Shown here one piece after another: positions 1-9,074 of a stretch of 35,583 nucleotides of DNA. Every line of letters starts with the position of its first letter. Position 1 is the first letter of the stretch. The DNA comes from Synechococcus sp. UW140 (GTDB lineage: Bacteria > Cyanobacteriota > Cyanobacteriia > PCC-6307 > Cyanobiaceae). Position numbers and translations under genes: made by a program. The notes below the pieces were generated by a model that saw only the letters and a program-made list of their open reading frames with translations, had not been told where the DNA came from and did not search any database. The stretch covers positions 1 through 35,583 of the forward strand of contig CAMBZX010000009.1 in assembly GCA_945872185.1 (NCBI GenBank). The letters run 5' to 3'.

Positions 1-90
1 ATCAGCAAAGCGCCCGACCACAAACTCGAAGCGATCAACAGCTGGGGTGATGCCCTGATGCACGCCTTCGGCGCCAGTGACAAGGACTGA
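1..90 (+). CDS. C-terminal fragment of an unidentified CDS (...ISKAPDHKLEAINSWGDALMHAFGASDKD*), truncated by the window start
   Basis: Open reading frame from base 1 to TGA at 88-90, but only 29 residues visible. Confidence 0.45.
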   Translation: MSKAPDHKLEAINSWGDALMHAFGASDKD

Positions 91-205
91 TCCCGGCCGC
101 CGGCCGCGTCCGGGAATGGCCACAGCCCTGTAGCAAAAGATCACAGAGCCAGCGCGATGCTCGGAGCCTGGCCAGCCTCTAGGGGTTCATCGTGGCAAGG
201 CCCCG

Positions 206-703
206 ATGCAGCAGCTGCTGCCAGCGCTCAATGATCACAACCTTCCCTGGATGGACACCCTCCATCCGATCGTGGTCCACTTCGTCATCGCCATGGCGGT
301 GATCAGCGTGGTGTTCGATCTGATCGGCGTGGTGCTGCGACGACCCAACCTGTTTGAGGTCAGCTTCTGGAATCTGCTGTTCGCCACAGCGGCCATTTTC
401 GTGGCGATCATCTTCGGCCAGGTGGAGGCGGGGCTGGCCGAGCCCTACGGCGCCTCACGCTCGATCCTCAATCTGCACAGCACCCTGGGCTGGTCCCTGG
501 CCGGCATCCTTTCACTGCTCACCGGCTGGCGTTATGTGCTGCGCAACCGTGATCCCGAAAGCCTGCCGCTGCCGTTCCTGGCAGCCGGGGGCGTACTGGC
601 CCTGCTCGTCGCGGTGCAGGTCACCCTGGGCAACCAGCTGATCTGGGTCTACGGCCTGCATACCGTGCCCGTGGTGGCCGCCGGACGCGCCGGGTTGATC
701 TGA
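206..703 (+). CDS. DUF2231-type multi-pass membrane protein
   Basis: 165 aa, about 4 hydrophobic helices, LHPIVVHFVIAM motif (HPxxVHF); stop/start overlap with the next gene (TGATG). Confidence 0.8.
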   Translation: MQQLLPALNDHNLPWMDTLHPIVVHFVIAMAVISVVFDLIGVVLRRPNLFEVSFWNLLFATAAIFVAIIFGQVEAGLAEPYGASRSILNLHSTLGWSLAGILSLLTGWRYVLRNRDPESLPLPFLAAGGVLALLVAVQVTLGNQLIWVYGLHTVPVVAAGRAGLI

Positions 704-1374
704 TGACCTTCCTCCTGCTCTTGACCGCCGCGGTGCGGCCCCAGCTGCTGCTGGAGATCACCACCCTGCCGACCGGTTCGCCGATCAGTCAGCTGGCCAG
801 CTGGCTGGGTCCCAACGATCTGCCCTACAGCCTGCCGGTCCATCCGACCCTGGTCCATTTCACGATCGGCCTGTTCGTGATCGCCGTCGCCTTCGACATC
901 GCCGGCGCCCTTTATCCGCTTGAAAAGCGGGTGTTCCGCTTTCTGGCCCTGCCGATCACCCGGGCCGGCTTCCACGACGTGGGCTGGTACAACCTGCTGG
1001 CCTGCGCCGTCGTCAGCTTTTTCACGGTGGCGGACGGCTTCTTCGAGATGCTGCTGGCGGTGCCGATCCCCGGTGTCACCAGCACCATCGGCCTGCAGAG
1101 CATGGAAACCATGCTTCTGCATGGCGTCGGTGGCGTTGCCATCCTGCTGGCGATCATCGCCATGACGGTCTGGCGCGGCTATCAGCGCTTCCTCTGGCGC
1201 CGCGACATGGGGCGCCAGGTGCAATGGCTGTACCTGCTGGTGGGCCTCGGCCTGTTTCTGGTCATCGGCCTGCACGGCACCCTCGGAGCCGAGTTGGCGG
1301 GCGAATTCGGCGTCCACATCACCGCCGACCAGCTCCTGGCCACCGGGGCTGATCTGAATGTCGCCCTTCCTTAG
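703..1374 (+). CDS. DUF2231-type multi-pass membrane protein (second copy)
   Basis: 223 aa, VHPTLVHFTIGLFVIAVAFDIAGAL motif paralogous to the upstream gene. Confidence 0.8.
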   Translation: MTFLLLLTAAVRPQLLLEITTLPTGSPISQLASWLGPNDLPYSLPVHPTLVHFTIGLFVIAVAFDIAGALYPLEKRVFRFLALPITRAGFHDVGWYNLLACAVVSFFTVADGFFEMLLAVPIPGVTSTIGLQSMETMLLHGVGGVAILLAIIAMTVWRGYQRFLWRRDMGRQVQWLYLLVGLGLFLVIGLHGTLGAELAGEFGVHITADQLLATGADLNVALP

Positions 1375-1386
1375 GGATCCCACCCC

Positions 1387-2325
1387 ATGACCTCCTCGTC
1401 CCCGCGCCGCCCCGGACCCATCGCCCTGGCAGCCCTGGCCCTCTGGATCGGCCTGCTGGTGCTGATCAGTGTCTGGATGGCCGGCCAGTCCTATCACTGG
1501 CTGCCCGTGCAGGCGTCCAATGCCGCCCCCTTGGTGGATGGCCTGTTCAGCTTCGAAACCGGGCTCGGCACCTTTGTCTGTCTGGGCGTGATCTCCGTGA
1601 TCGCCTGGGTGGTGCTGATGCATCGGGCCGATAAATACGACAAAAGCGACGCCGAGCCGATTGAGGGCAACACCAAGCTGGAGGTGATCTGGACGCTGAT
1701 TCCCCTGGCCATCGTGATGGGCATCGCGATCTACGCCATGCGGATCAACCACCAACTGGGGATCCTCGGCCCGATGGAACACATCCATCCCCACAACGCC
1801 ATTGAGGCGCAGGGTGGTTACCCAGGTGATCAACTGCCGGCCGAGTCGATTGAAGTGGTCGCCCGCCAGTGGTCCTGGGAATTTCGCTATCCCGGCGCCA
1901 AGGTCTCCTCCACGGAACTGCATCTGCCAGTGGATCAGCCGGTCACCTTCCGGCTCACCTCTGATGATGTGATCCATGGCTTCTATATCCCGGCCTTCCG
2001 GCTCAAGCAGGATGTGATTCCAGGCAAGGCAATCGACTTCACCCTCACCCCCACGCGCGAGGGCCGCTACCGGCTCAGAGATTCCCAGTTCAGCGGCACC
2101 TGGTTCGCCACCAACCAGGCCGATGTCGTCGTCGAGACAGCCGAGGCTTACCAGTCCTGGCTAAAGCAGGGAGCCTCCCAACCGCTTCAGGACGGCCTCA
2201 GTGACGCCGTTGGTGAATATCGCGAGCGCCAGACCCAGGCGAATCCTGGCTGGGCCACCGTGCAGCCGGCCCCGCCCCCTCAGGTGAACGTTCCCGGTTC
2301 CAACACCCTCCCCCACGACGCCTGA
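1387..2325 (+). CDS. ctaC: Heme-copper oxidase subunit II, CuA site absent (ARTO / quinol-oxidase-like)
   Basis: Two N-terminal TM helices, cupredoxin region VVARQWSWEFRYPG...HGFYIPAFRLKQDVIPG; the expected CSELCGxxHxxM is replaced by RDSQFSGTWFATNQADV. Confidence 0.9.
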   Translation: MTSSSPRRPGPIALAALALWIGLLVLISVWMAGQSYHWLPVQASNAAPLVDGLFSFETGLGTFVCLGVISVIAWVVLMHRADKYDKSDAEPIEGNTKLEVIWTLIPLAIVMGIAIYAMRINHQLGILGPMEHIHPHNAIEAQGGYPGDQLPAESIEVVARQWSWEFRYPGAKVSSTELHLPVDQPVTFRLTSDDVIHGFYIPAFRLKQDVIPGKAIDFTLTPTREGRYRLRDSQFSGTWFATNQADVVVETAEAYQSWLKQGASQPLQDGLSDAVGEYRERQTQANPGWATVQPAPPPQVNVPGSNTLPHDA

Positions 2326-2329
2326 GGCC

Positions 2330-4006
2330 ATGACCAGCACGATCCCCCTAGCCCATTCAGAAGAAAACCAAAGCTGGACCCGTTACTTCGGCTTCAACAC
2401 CGATGCCAAGGTGATCGGCATCCAGTACATCGTGGTTGCTTTCTTCTTTTTTCTGATCGGTGGCTTCCTCGCCATGATCATCCGAGGCGAGCTGATCACA
2501 CCGGCCTCCGATCTCGTTGATCGCACCGTGTACAACGGGCTATACACGATGCACGGAACAATCATGTTGTTCCTGTTCATCTTCCCGATCCTCAATGGGC
2601 TCAACAACCTGCTGATCCCCACCATGATCGGTGCCCCGGACATGGCTTTCCCCCGGCTCAATGCCGTGGCCTTCTGGCTGGTGCCGATCTTTGGCAGCCT
2701 GCTGATCGCCAGCTTCTTCGTGCCAGGGGGGCCGGCCTATTCCGGCTGGTGGTCCTATCCGCCAGTGAGCATCCAAAATCCCCTCGGCAATCTGATCAGC
2801 GGCCAGGGACTCTGGCTGGTGGCCGTGGCCCTTTCGGGGGTGTCCTCGATCATGGGGGCCGTCAATTTTGTCACCACGATCCTGCGGATGCGCGCCCCGG
2901 GCATGGGTTTCTTCCGCATGCCCGTCTACTGCTGGACGGCCCTGGCGGCCCAGTCCCTGCAGCTGATCGGCCTGCCGGCCCTCACCGGCGGCGCAATCAT
3001 GCTGCTGCTCGATCTCACCGCCGGCACCTCGTTTTATAGGCCAGAGGGGGGCGGTGACCCCGTGCTCTACCAACACTTCTTCTGGTTCTATTCCCACCCG
3101 GCTGTCTATGTGATCATCCTGCCTGTCTTCGGGATCTTCTCTGAACTCTTTCCTGTCTATTCGCGCAAGCCCTTGTTTGGCTACGTGTATGTCGCGCTCG
3201 CCTCGTTCATCATCGTCGGCCTGGGACTGATTGTCTGGGTGCACCACTTCTTCCCCAGTGGCGTACCGGAGTGGATGCGCAACCTGTTCATGTTCACCAC
3301 GATGCTGATCGCCGTTCCCACCGGTGTGAAGGTGTTTGCCTGGCTGGGCACCATCTGGCGCGGCAAGCTGCAGCTCACCACGCCGATGCTGTTCTGCCTG
3401 GGTGGCCTCACCAATTTCGTCTTTGCCGGCATCACCGGAATCATGCTGGCCACCGTGCCGATCGATATTCACGTCAACAACACCTATTTCGTGGTGGGCC
3501 ACTTCCACTACGTGATCTACGGCGCAGCCGTGATGGGCATCTTCGCCGCCATCTACCACTGGTTCCCCAAGTTCACCGGCCGCATGCCCTACGAGGGGCT
3601 GGGCAAGCTGCACTTCCTGCTCACGTTCGTGGGTGCCAATCTCAACTTCCTGCCCATGCATCCCCTCGGCCTGATGGGGATGCCGCGCCGGGTGTCCTCC
3701 TATGACCCGGAGTTTGCCTTCTGGAACGTGCTCGCCAGCCTGGGCGCCTTTCTGCTGGGGGTGTCGATCATTCCGTTCCTGCTCAACATGATCAGCTCCT
3801 GGGCCCGCGGTCCGCGCGCCACCCACAACCCCTGGAATGCCATCGGCCTGGAATGGCTGCTGCCCTCGCCGCCACCGGAGGACAACTTCGGCGAGCATGT
3901 GCCCACCGTGATCAGTCGCCCCTACGGCTACGGCCTGGGTGAACCCCTGGTGGAGCAGGAGGCCGAGATCGAGAAAGCGCTCACCCTTGCGGAGGCGACC
4001 CGATGA
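2330..4006 (+). CDS. ctaD: Heme-copper oxidase subunit I
   Basis: 558 aa; YSHPAVYVIILP, VHHFFPSG, VVGHFHYVIYG and NGLNNLLIPTMIGAPDMAFPRLN motifs. Confidence 0.97.
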   Translation: MTSTIPLAHSEENQSWTRYFGFNTDAKVIGIQYIVVAFFFFLIGGFLAMIIRGELITPASDLVDRTVYNGLYTMHGTIMLFLFIFPILNGLNNLLIPTMIGAPDMAFPRLNAVAFWLVPIFGSLLIASFFVPGGPAYSGWWSYPPVSIQNPLGNLISGQGLWLVAVALSGVSSIMGAVNFVTTILRMRAPGMGFFRMPVYCWTALAAQSLQLIGLPALTGGAIMLLLDLTAGTSFYRPEGGGDPVLYQHFFWFYSHPAVYVIILPVFGIFSELFPVYSRKPLFGYVYVALASFIIVGLGLIVWVHHFFPSGVPEWMRNLFMFTTMLIAVPTGVKVFAWLGTIWRGKLQLTTPMLFCLGGLTNFVFAGITGIMLATVPIDIHVNNTYFVVGHFHYVIYGAAVMGIFAAIYHWFPKFTGRMPYEGLGKLHFLLTFVGANLNFLPMHPLGLMGMPRRVSSYDPEFAFWNVLASLGAFLLGVSIIPFLLNMISSWARGPRATHNPWNAIGLEWLLPSPPPEDNFGEHVPTVISRPYGYGLGEPLVEQEAEIEKALTLAEATR

Positions 4007-4605
4007 CCAGCACCCCCATCCCACCTCCTGACCAGGCTGTCAGCCACGGCGAAGGCCAGCACGCCAGTCACAATCTCACGGGCTTCATCATTTTTCTCTG
4101 CTCCGAGAGCGTCATCTTTCTGGCGTTCTTCAGTGGCTACGCCATCCTGCGCCTCTCCGCCCTCGACTGGCTGCCGGCCGGTGTCGACGGGCTCGAATGG
4201 CGCATGCCGCTGATCAACACGGTGGTGCTGGTCTCCAGCTCGCTGACGATGGTGGTGGCGGAACACTTCAAGGGCAAGGAGAAGGTCTGGCTGTTCCGGG
4301 CGTTCTGGCTGCTCACCATGGCCATGGGGGCCTACTTCCTCTACGGCCAGGCGGTGGAATGGAGCAGCCTGAAGTTCGGCTTCACCTCCGGCACCTTCGG
4401 CGGCACCTTCTATCTGCTCACCGGCTTCCACGGCTTGCATGTGGCCACCGGCGTTCTGCTGATGGGCCTGATGCTGTTCAAATCCTTCATCCCCGGCAAC
4501 TACAGCGGCGGCGAAGAGGGGGTGAAAGCCACATCCCTGTTCTGGCACTTTGTGGATGTCATCTGGATCATCCTGTTCGTGCTGCTTTATGTCTGGAGAG
4601 CCTGA
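4003..4605 (+). CDS. ctaE: Heme-copper oxidase subunit III
   Basis: 200 aa, GFHGLHVATGVLLMG and ATSLFWHFVDVIWIILFVLLYVW motifs; 4-nt ATGA overlap with ctaD. Confidence 0.95.
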   Translation: MTSTPIPPPDQAVSHGEGQHASHNLTGFIIFLCSESVIFLAFFSGYAILRLSALDWLPAGVDGLEWRMPLINTVVLVSSSLTMVVAEHFKGKEKVWLFRAFWLLTMAMGAYFLYGQAVEWSSLKFGFTSGTFGGTFYLLTGFHGLHVATGVLLMGLMLFKSFIPGNYSGGEEGVKATSLFWHFVDVIWIILFVLLYVWRA

Positions 4606-4608
4606 CTC

Positions 4609-6123
4609 ATGATTATTGATGACAGCCATTACGACGTGATCCTCATCGGCAGCGGCGCCGGTGGCGGCACCTTGGCGGCCACCCTGGCCGAATGCGGCCA
4701 TTCCGTGCTGCTGCTGGAGCGCGGTGGGGTCATGCCCCGGGCCGACCAGAACCTGTCCGAAGTGGATCTATTCCGCAAGGAGCGCTATCACCCCGACGAG
4801 AAGTGGTTCGGCACCGACGGTGATCCCTTCTCACCCCAGATGGTGCATGCCATCGGCGGCAACACCAAGATCTGGGGCGGCGTGCTTGAACGCATGCGCG
4901 AACAGGAGTTCAGTGGCGTCAAGCTGCAGGAGGGCCCCTCCCCGGACTGGGAACTGCGCTACGCCGACCTGGCTCCCTGGTATGAACAGGCCGAGAAGCT
5001 GTATCACGTTCATGGCGTGGCCGGGGCCGATCCCACCGCCCCCGCCCGTGAAGGCGCCTATCCCGCCGCCCCAAGGCCCGTGGAGCCGTTCCTGGTGGAA
5101 CTGCGCGCCGCCCTGGAGCGCCAGGGCCTCCATCCCTACGACCTGCCGCTGAGCTGGTCAGATTCGGCCGTCGATCCCAGCGGTGATGCCGAGCTGTTCG
5201 GCATCAATCCGGTGCGCGCCAGCAGCAACGTGGTGGTGAAGGAGCACGCCCGCGTGGTGCAGCTGCACGTCAATCCCTCCGGCCAGGAGGTGCGGGGCGT
5301 CGAGGTGGACATCGCCGGCCAGCGCTGGCTGTTTCAGGGCCATCAGGTGGTGCTGGCCGCCGGCGCGATCGGCACCCCCGAAATCCTGCTGCGCTCCGCC
5401 ACCGAGCACCATGCCCGCGGCCTGGCCAACGGCTCCGACCAGGTGGGCCGCAATCTGATGAAGCCCCAGCTCACCACGATCCTGCAGTTGGCCGCCTCCC
5501 CCAACTCCGGTCGCTACGCCCGCAGCCATGGCATCACCGACTTCTACTGGGGCGATAAGAACGTCGACTTCCCGCTCGGTTCGATTCACAGCGGCGGTGG
5601 TGTCCTCCAGGACGCCCTGTTCGCCGAATCGCCGCCGGTGCTCTCCCTGGTGTCGCGCTTGCTGCCCGATTTCGGCATTGAACAACTGGCCTCCCGCTCA
5701 ATCACCTGGTGGGCGATGAGCGGCGTGCGACCCGATCCCCACAACCGGGTGCTGCTGCGGGGCAACCAGCTGCAGATCCACTACACCGCCAACAATCGCG
5801 AAGCCCACGACCGCCTTGTCTACCGCTGGATTGACAGCCTCAAAGCCGTGGAGGCCGACCCGTTGACCGTCGTCACCAAGGCAGCCCCCACCCATCCCCG
5901 CGGCGAAGCGCCCCTGCCGGTGATCGGCGCTGCCTGTGGCACCTGCCGCATGGGCTCCGATCCCGCCACCTCGGTGGTGAACCTGGAGGGCCGCAGCCAT
6001 GAGGTCCCCAACCTCTGGATTGTCGATGCCAGCGTGTTGCCTTCCTGTCCGTCGGTGGGCATCGGCCTCACCGTGATTGCCAACGCCCTGCGCATCGGCC
6101 ATGCCCTGAGGTCTTCGCTGTGA
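4609..6123 (+). CDS. GMC-family FAD oxidoreductase (GMC1)
   Basis: YDVILIGSGAGGGTLAATLAECGHSVLLLERG dinucleotide-binding motif; C-terminal GTCRMGSDP...LWIVDASVLPS. Confidence 0.9.
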   Translation: MIIDDSHYDVILIGSGAGGGTLAATLAECGHSVLLLERGGVMPRADQNLSEVDLFRKERYHPDEKWFGTDGDPFSPQMVHAIGGNTKIWGGVLERMREQEFSGVKLQEGPSPDWELRYADLAPWYEQAEKLYHVHGVAGADPTAPAREGAYPAAPRPVEPFLVELRAALERQGLHPYDLPLSWSDSAVDPSGDAELFGINPVRASSNVVVKEHARVVQLHVNPSGQEVRGVEVDIAGQRWLFQGHQVVLAAGAIGTPEILLRSATEHHARGLANGSDQVGRNLMKPQLTTILQLAASPNSGRYARSHGITDFYWGDKNVDFPLGSIHSGGGVLQDALFAESPPVLSLVSRLLPDFGIEQLASRSITWWAMSGVRPDPHNRVLLRGNQLQIHYTANNREAHDRLVYRWIDSLKAVEADPLTVVTKAAPTHPRGEAPLPVIGAACGTCRMGSDPATSVVNLEGRSHEVPNLWIVDASVLPSCPSVGIGLTVIANALRIGHALRSSL

Positions 6124-8897
6124 CGATCACCCCAGCCGCCCCTATTCAGATCGACACCATCAAGCCCTCCGAGGCGCGACGGATGGCCGAGCGCGACTAT
6201 GACATCAGGCCCTGGAGCCTCTGGGGCACCTACCTGAGCGAACGCCAGTGGGGCACCGTGCGCGAGGACTACTCCGCCGATGGCGACGCCTGGACCTCTT
6301 TCCCCCATGACCATGCCCGCTCCCGCGTCTACCGCTGGGGTGAAGACGGCCTGCTGGGTCTGTGCGACGAACAGTGCCGCCTCTGCTTTTCGCTGGCCCT
6401 GTGGAACGGCGCCGATCCGATCCTCAAGGAGCGGCCCTACGGCCTCGGCAATCCGGAAGGCAACCACGGCGAAGACCTCAAGGACTACTTCTTCCACCTC
6501 GCCAACACCCCCACCCACAGCTTCATGCGGGGGCTCTACAAGTATCCGCAGCGGGCCTTTCCCTACGAGCAGTTGGTGGCTGAAAATGGCCGCCGCGGGC
6601 GCGATCAACCCGAATATGAACTGATCGACACGGGCATCTTCAACGAGAATCGCTACTTCGACATCTTCATAGAATATGCGAAGGCGGGGCCTGAGGATCT
6701 GCTGATCCGGGTGCGAGCCACCAACCGCGGCCCTGAAGCGGCACCGCTCACCCTGCTGCCCACTCTGTGGTTACGCAACACCTGGCGCTGGGGCTATCCG
6801 GACGAGATCGAGCACAGCATCGCCCTGGCCCCCACGGCGGCCAACGATCCCTCCAGCAGCTCCATCGTCACCGACGTTGTTCCCCACCTCGGCACCTATC
6901 AGCTCGATTGCCAGCAAGCCGGGCGCTGGATCTTCACCGATAACGAAACCAACAGTGAGCGGCTCTGGAATCAACCCAACCCCACCCCCTTCCAGAAGGA
7001 CGGCTTCCATCGCCATGTGGTGAATGGCGAGCTGGCTGCGGTGAATCCGGCCCTGTGCGGTAGCAAGGCGGCCCGGGTGCTGGAGCACACCCTCGCCCCC
7101 GGCGAAGAGTGGGTGGTGGAGCTGCGCCTGCATCGCATCGACGGCACCGCAGGGGTGCCCTCCGCTGACATCGCCAACGGGTCAGCCAGCTCGCTGGCCA
7201 GCAGCTGGGATGCCACAACGGCCGCGGCTGACAACTATGCAGCGATCTTCGCCGACCGCGAGCGGGAATGGCTGGAGTACTTCGATAATCGTGTGCCCGG
7301 CCTGTCCGAAGACGACCGCCGCATCCATCTGGCCGGTACCGCGGGTTTGCTCTGGTGCAAGAAGTACTACGGCTGGAGCGTGATGCGCTGGCTGGCAGGC
7401 GACCCCACCGGCGCCGTTCCGCCCCACGAGCGCCTGAACACCCAGAACGCCTTCTGGAATCGGCTGCACGCCCACGACGTGATCTCGATGCCGGACTGCT
7501 GGGAGTATCCCTACTTCTGCCAGTGGGATCTGATGTTCCACGCGGTGGCCTTCGCCAACTTCGATCCGGCCACGGCCAAGGAGCAGTGCATGCTGCTGCG
7601 CAAACCCCACTACACCGCCCCCAACGCCCAGACCCCTGCTTACGAGTGGGCCCTTTCTGATCCCAATCCACCGATCGGCGCCTGGGCGGCGATGCGCATC
7701 TACCAGATTGATCGCAAGGCCACCGATGCTCCCGATCTGCCCTTCCTGCGCACGGCCCTGCGCAAGCTGGTTCTGGAATACGGCTGGTGGGCTAATCGCA
7801 ACGACCGCTCCGGCGACAACGTGTTTGAAGGCGGCTTCCTCGGCCTCGACAACATCGCCGTGTTTGATCGGCGCTTCCCCCTGGCCGACGGCAGCATCAT
7901 CGAGCAGTGCGACGGCACCGCCTGGATGGCCTCGCTCAGTCTCAACCTGCTGCAGATCGCCGTGGAGCTGAGCCGCGAGGAGCCGGAGTACGCCGACATC
8001 TGCGAGCGTTTCGTGGTGGATTTTGTGCAACTGGCGATCGGCCTCAACAAGCCCGCCGGCCGCAGTTACGTCAACTGGGACGAGGAAGATGGCTTCTATT
8101 ACGATGTGATCAAACGGCCCGACGGCAGCGTTGACTACCTGCGCACCCGTTCGCTCTCGGGCCTGGTACCGCTACTGGCGGTGCAGAGCTTCGACATCGA
8201 CACCGTGCAACGGCTGCCGATGCTCGACGTGACCAAGACCCTGGCCTGGTTTGTCCACGAGCGCACCACCCCCTCCTGGATGCTGCACAATCTGGCGATC
8301 TGGAACAACGATCGAGTGCTGTTCACTCTGGTGCCAAAAGATCGCCTGCAACGCATCTGCGAACGACTCTTTGATGAGGATGAGTTTCTCTCCCCCCACG
8401 GCATCCGTTCCCTTTCCAAAGTGTATGAAAAACAGCCCTACACCTACACCGAAGGCAGCCAGAGCCAGACGCTCGCCTACAGCCCGGCCGACAGCCCGGT
8501 GGCGATGTTCGGCGGCAATTCCAACTGGCGTGGGCCGGTGTGGATGCCGATCAACTTCTTGCTGATCGAGTCGCTGCAGAAGTTCGCCCATTTCTATGGC
8601 GACAGTCTCAAGGTGGAATTTCCCACCCGCTCCGGCAACTGGCTGAATCTCTGGGAGGTTTCACTGGAACTGGAGAAGCGGTTGGTGGGCATCTTCCGCC
8701 GTGACGACCAGGGTCGTCGCCCCTTCAATGGCAACGAAGAGACCTTCCAGAATGATCCCCACTGGCGCGATCTGATCCAGTTCAACGAATACTTCCACGG
8801 CGACAATGGCAGCGGCGTCGGTGCCTCCCACCAGACCGGTTGGAGCGCGATGGCCTGCAAGATGCTCAGTCAGCTGTCCAACTACCCCGACGACTGA
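6120..8897 (+). CDS. GH63/MGH1-like glycoside hydrolase (putative glucosidase, about 925 aa)
   Basis: GTG start overlapping the GMC1 stop; GH63-like text such as WEYPYFCQWDLMFHAVAFA, GGFLGLDNIAVFDR and FGGNSNWRGPVWMPINFLLIESL. Confidence 0.8.
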   Translation: MTITPAAPIQIDTIKPSEARRMAERDYDIRPWSLWGTYLSERQWGTVREDYSADGDAWTSFPHDHARSRVYRWGEDGLLGLCDEQCRLCFSLALWNGADPILKERPYGLGNPEGNHGEDLKDYFFHLANTPTHSFMRGLYKYPQRAFPYEQLVAENGRRGRDQPEYELIDTGIFNENRYFDIFIEYAKAGPEDLLIRVRATNRGPEAAPLTLLPTLWLRNTWRWGYPDEIEHSIALAPTAANDPSSSSIVTDVVPHLGTYQLDCQQAGRWIFTDNETNSERLWNQPNPTPFQKDGFHRHVVNGELAAVNPALCGSKAARVLEHTLAPGEEWVVELRLHRIDGTAGVPSADIANGSASSLASSWDATTAAADNYAAIFADREREWLEYFDNRVPGLSEDDRRIHLAGTAGLLWCKKYYGWSVMRWLAGDPTGAVPPHERLNTQNAFWNRLHAHDVISMPDCWEYPYFCQWDLMFHAVAFANFDPATAKEQCMLLRKPHYTAPNAQTPAYEWALSDPNPPIGAWAAMRIYQIDRKATDAPDLPFLRTALRKLVLEYGWWANRNDRSGDNVFEGGFLGLDNIAVFDRRFPLADGSIIEQCDGTAWMASLSLNLLQIAVELSREEPEYADICERFVVDFVQLAIGLNKPAGRSYVNWDEEDGFYYDVIKRPDGSVDYLRTRSLSGLVPLLAVQSFDIDTVQRLPMLDVTKTLAWFVHERTTPSWMLHNLAIWNNDRVLFTLVPKDRLQRICERLFDEDEFLSPHGIRSLSKVYEKQPYTYTEGSQSQTLAYSPADSPVAMFGGNSNWRGPVWMPINFLLIESLQKFAHFYGDSLKVEFPTRSGNWLNLWEVSLELEKRLVGIFRRDDQGRRPFNGNEETFQNDPHWRDLIQFNEYFHGDNGSGVGASHQTGWSAMACKMLSQLSNYPDD

Positions 8898-9074
8898 CCA
8901 GCGCCGTCACGGCGCCGCACCTCATCCTGGTGTTGCGATTTGATCCAGGGCTGCAGTGATTGCGATCCAACGATCGCATCGAGAGCCCCCTCAAGACGCT
9001 CCCCAGAGCCAACCCGTCCAGCACTCCGAAGCCTCGGCGTTCCCCGTTTCCAGCTCCCCCACCCGTTCCTCCTC

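Noticed and set aside
649-1977. Long minus-strand ORF (442 aa) antisense to the DUF2231/ctaC genes
   Set aside because: Low-complexity G/H/Q/D-rich translation typical of antisense frames in GC-rich genes; the plus strand has clear families.
2540-4024. 494-aa minus-strand ORF antisense to ctaD
   Set aside because: Compositional artefact (Glu/His/Gln-rich, no hydrophobic pattern); overlaps the highly conserved ctaD.
8901-8922. Short GCGCCG-TCA-CGGCGC inverted repeat after the glycosidase gene
   Set aside because: Only 6 bp and no T-run; expected by chance in GC-rich sequence.
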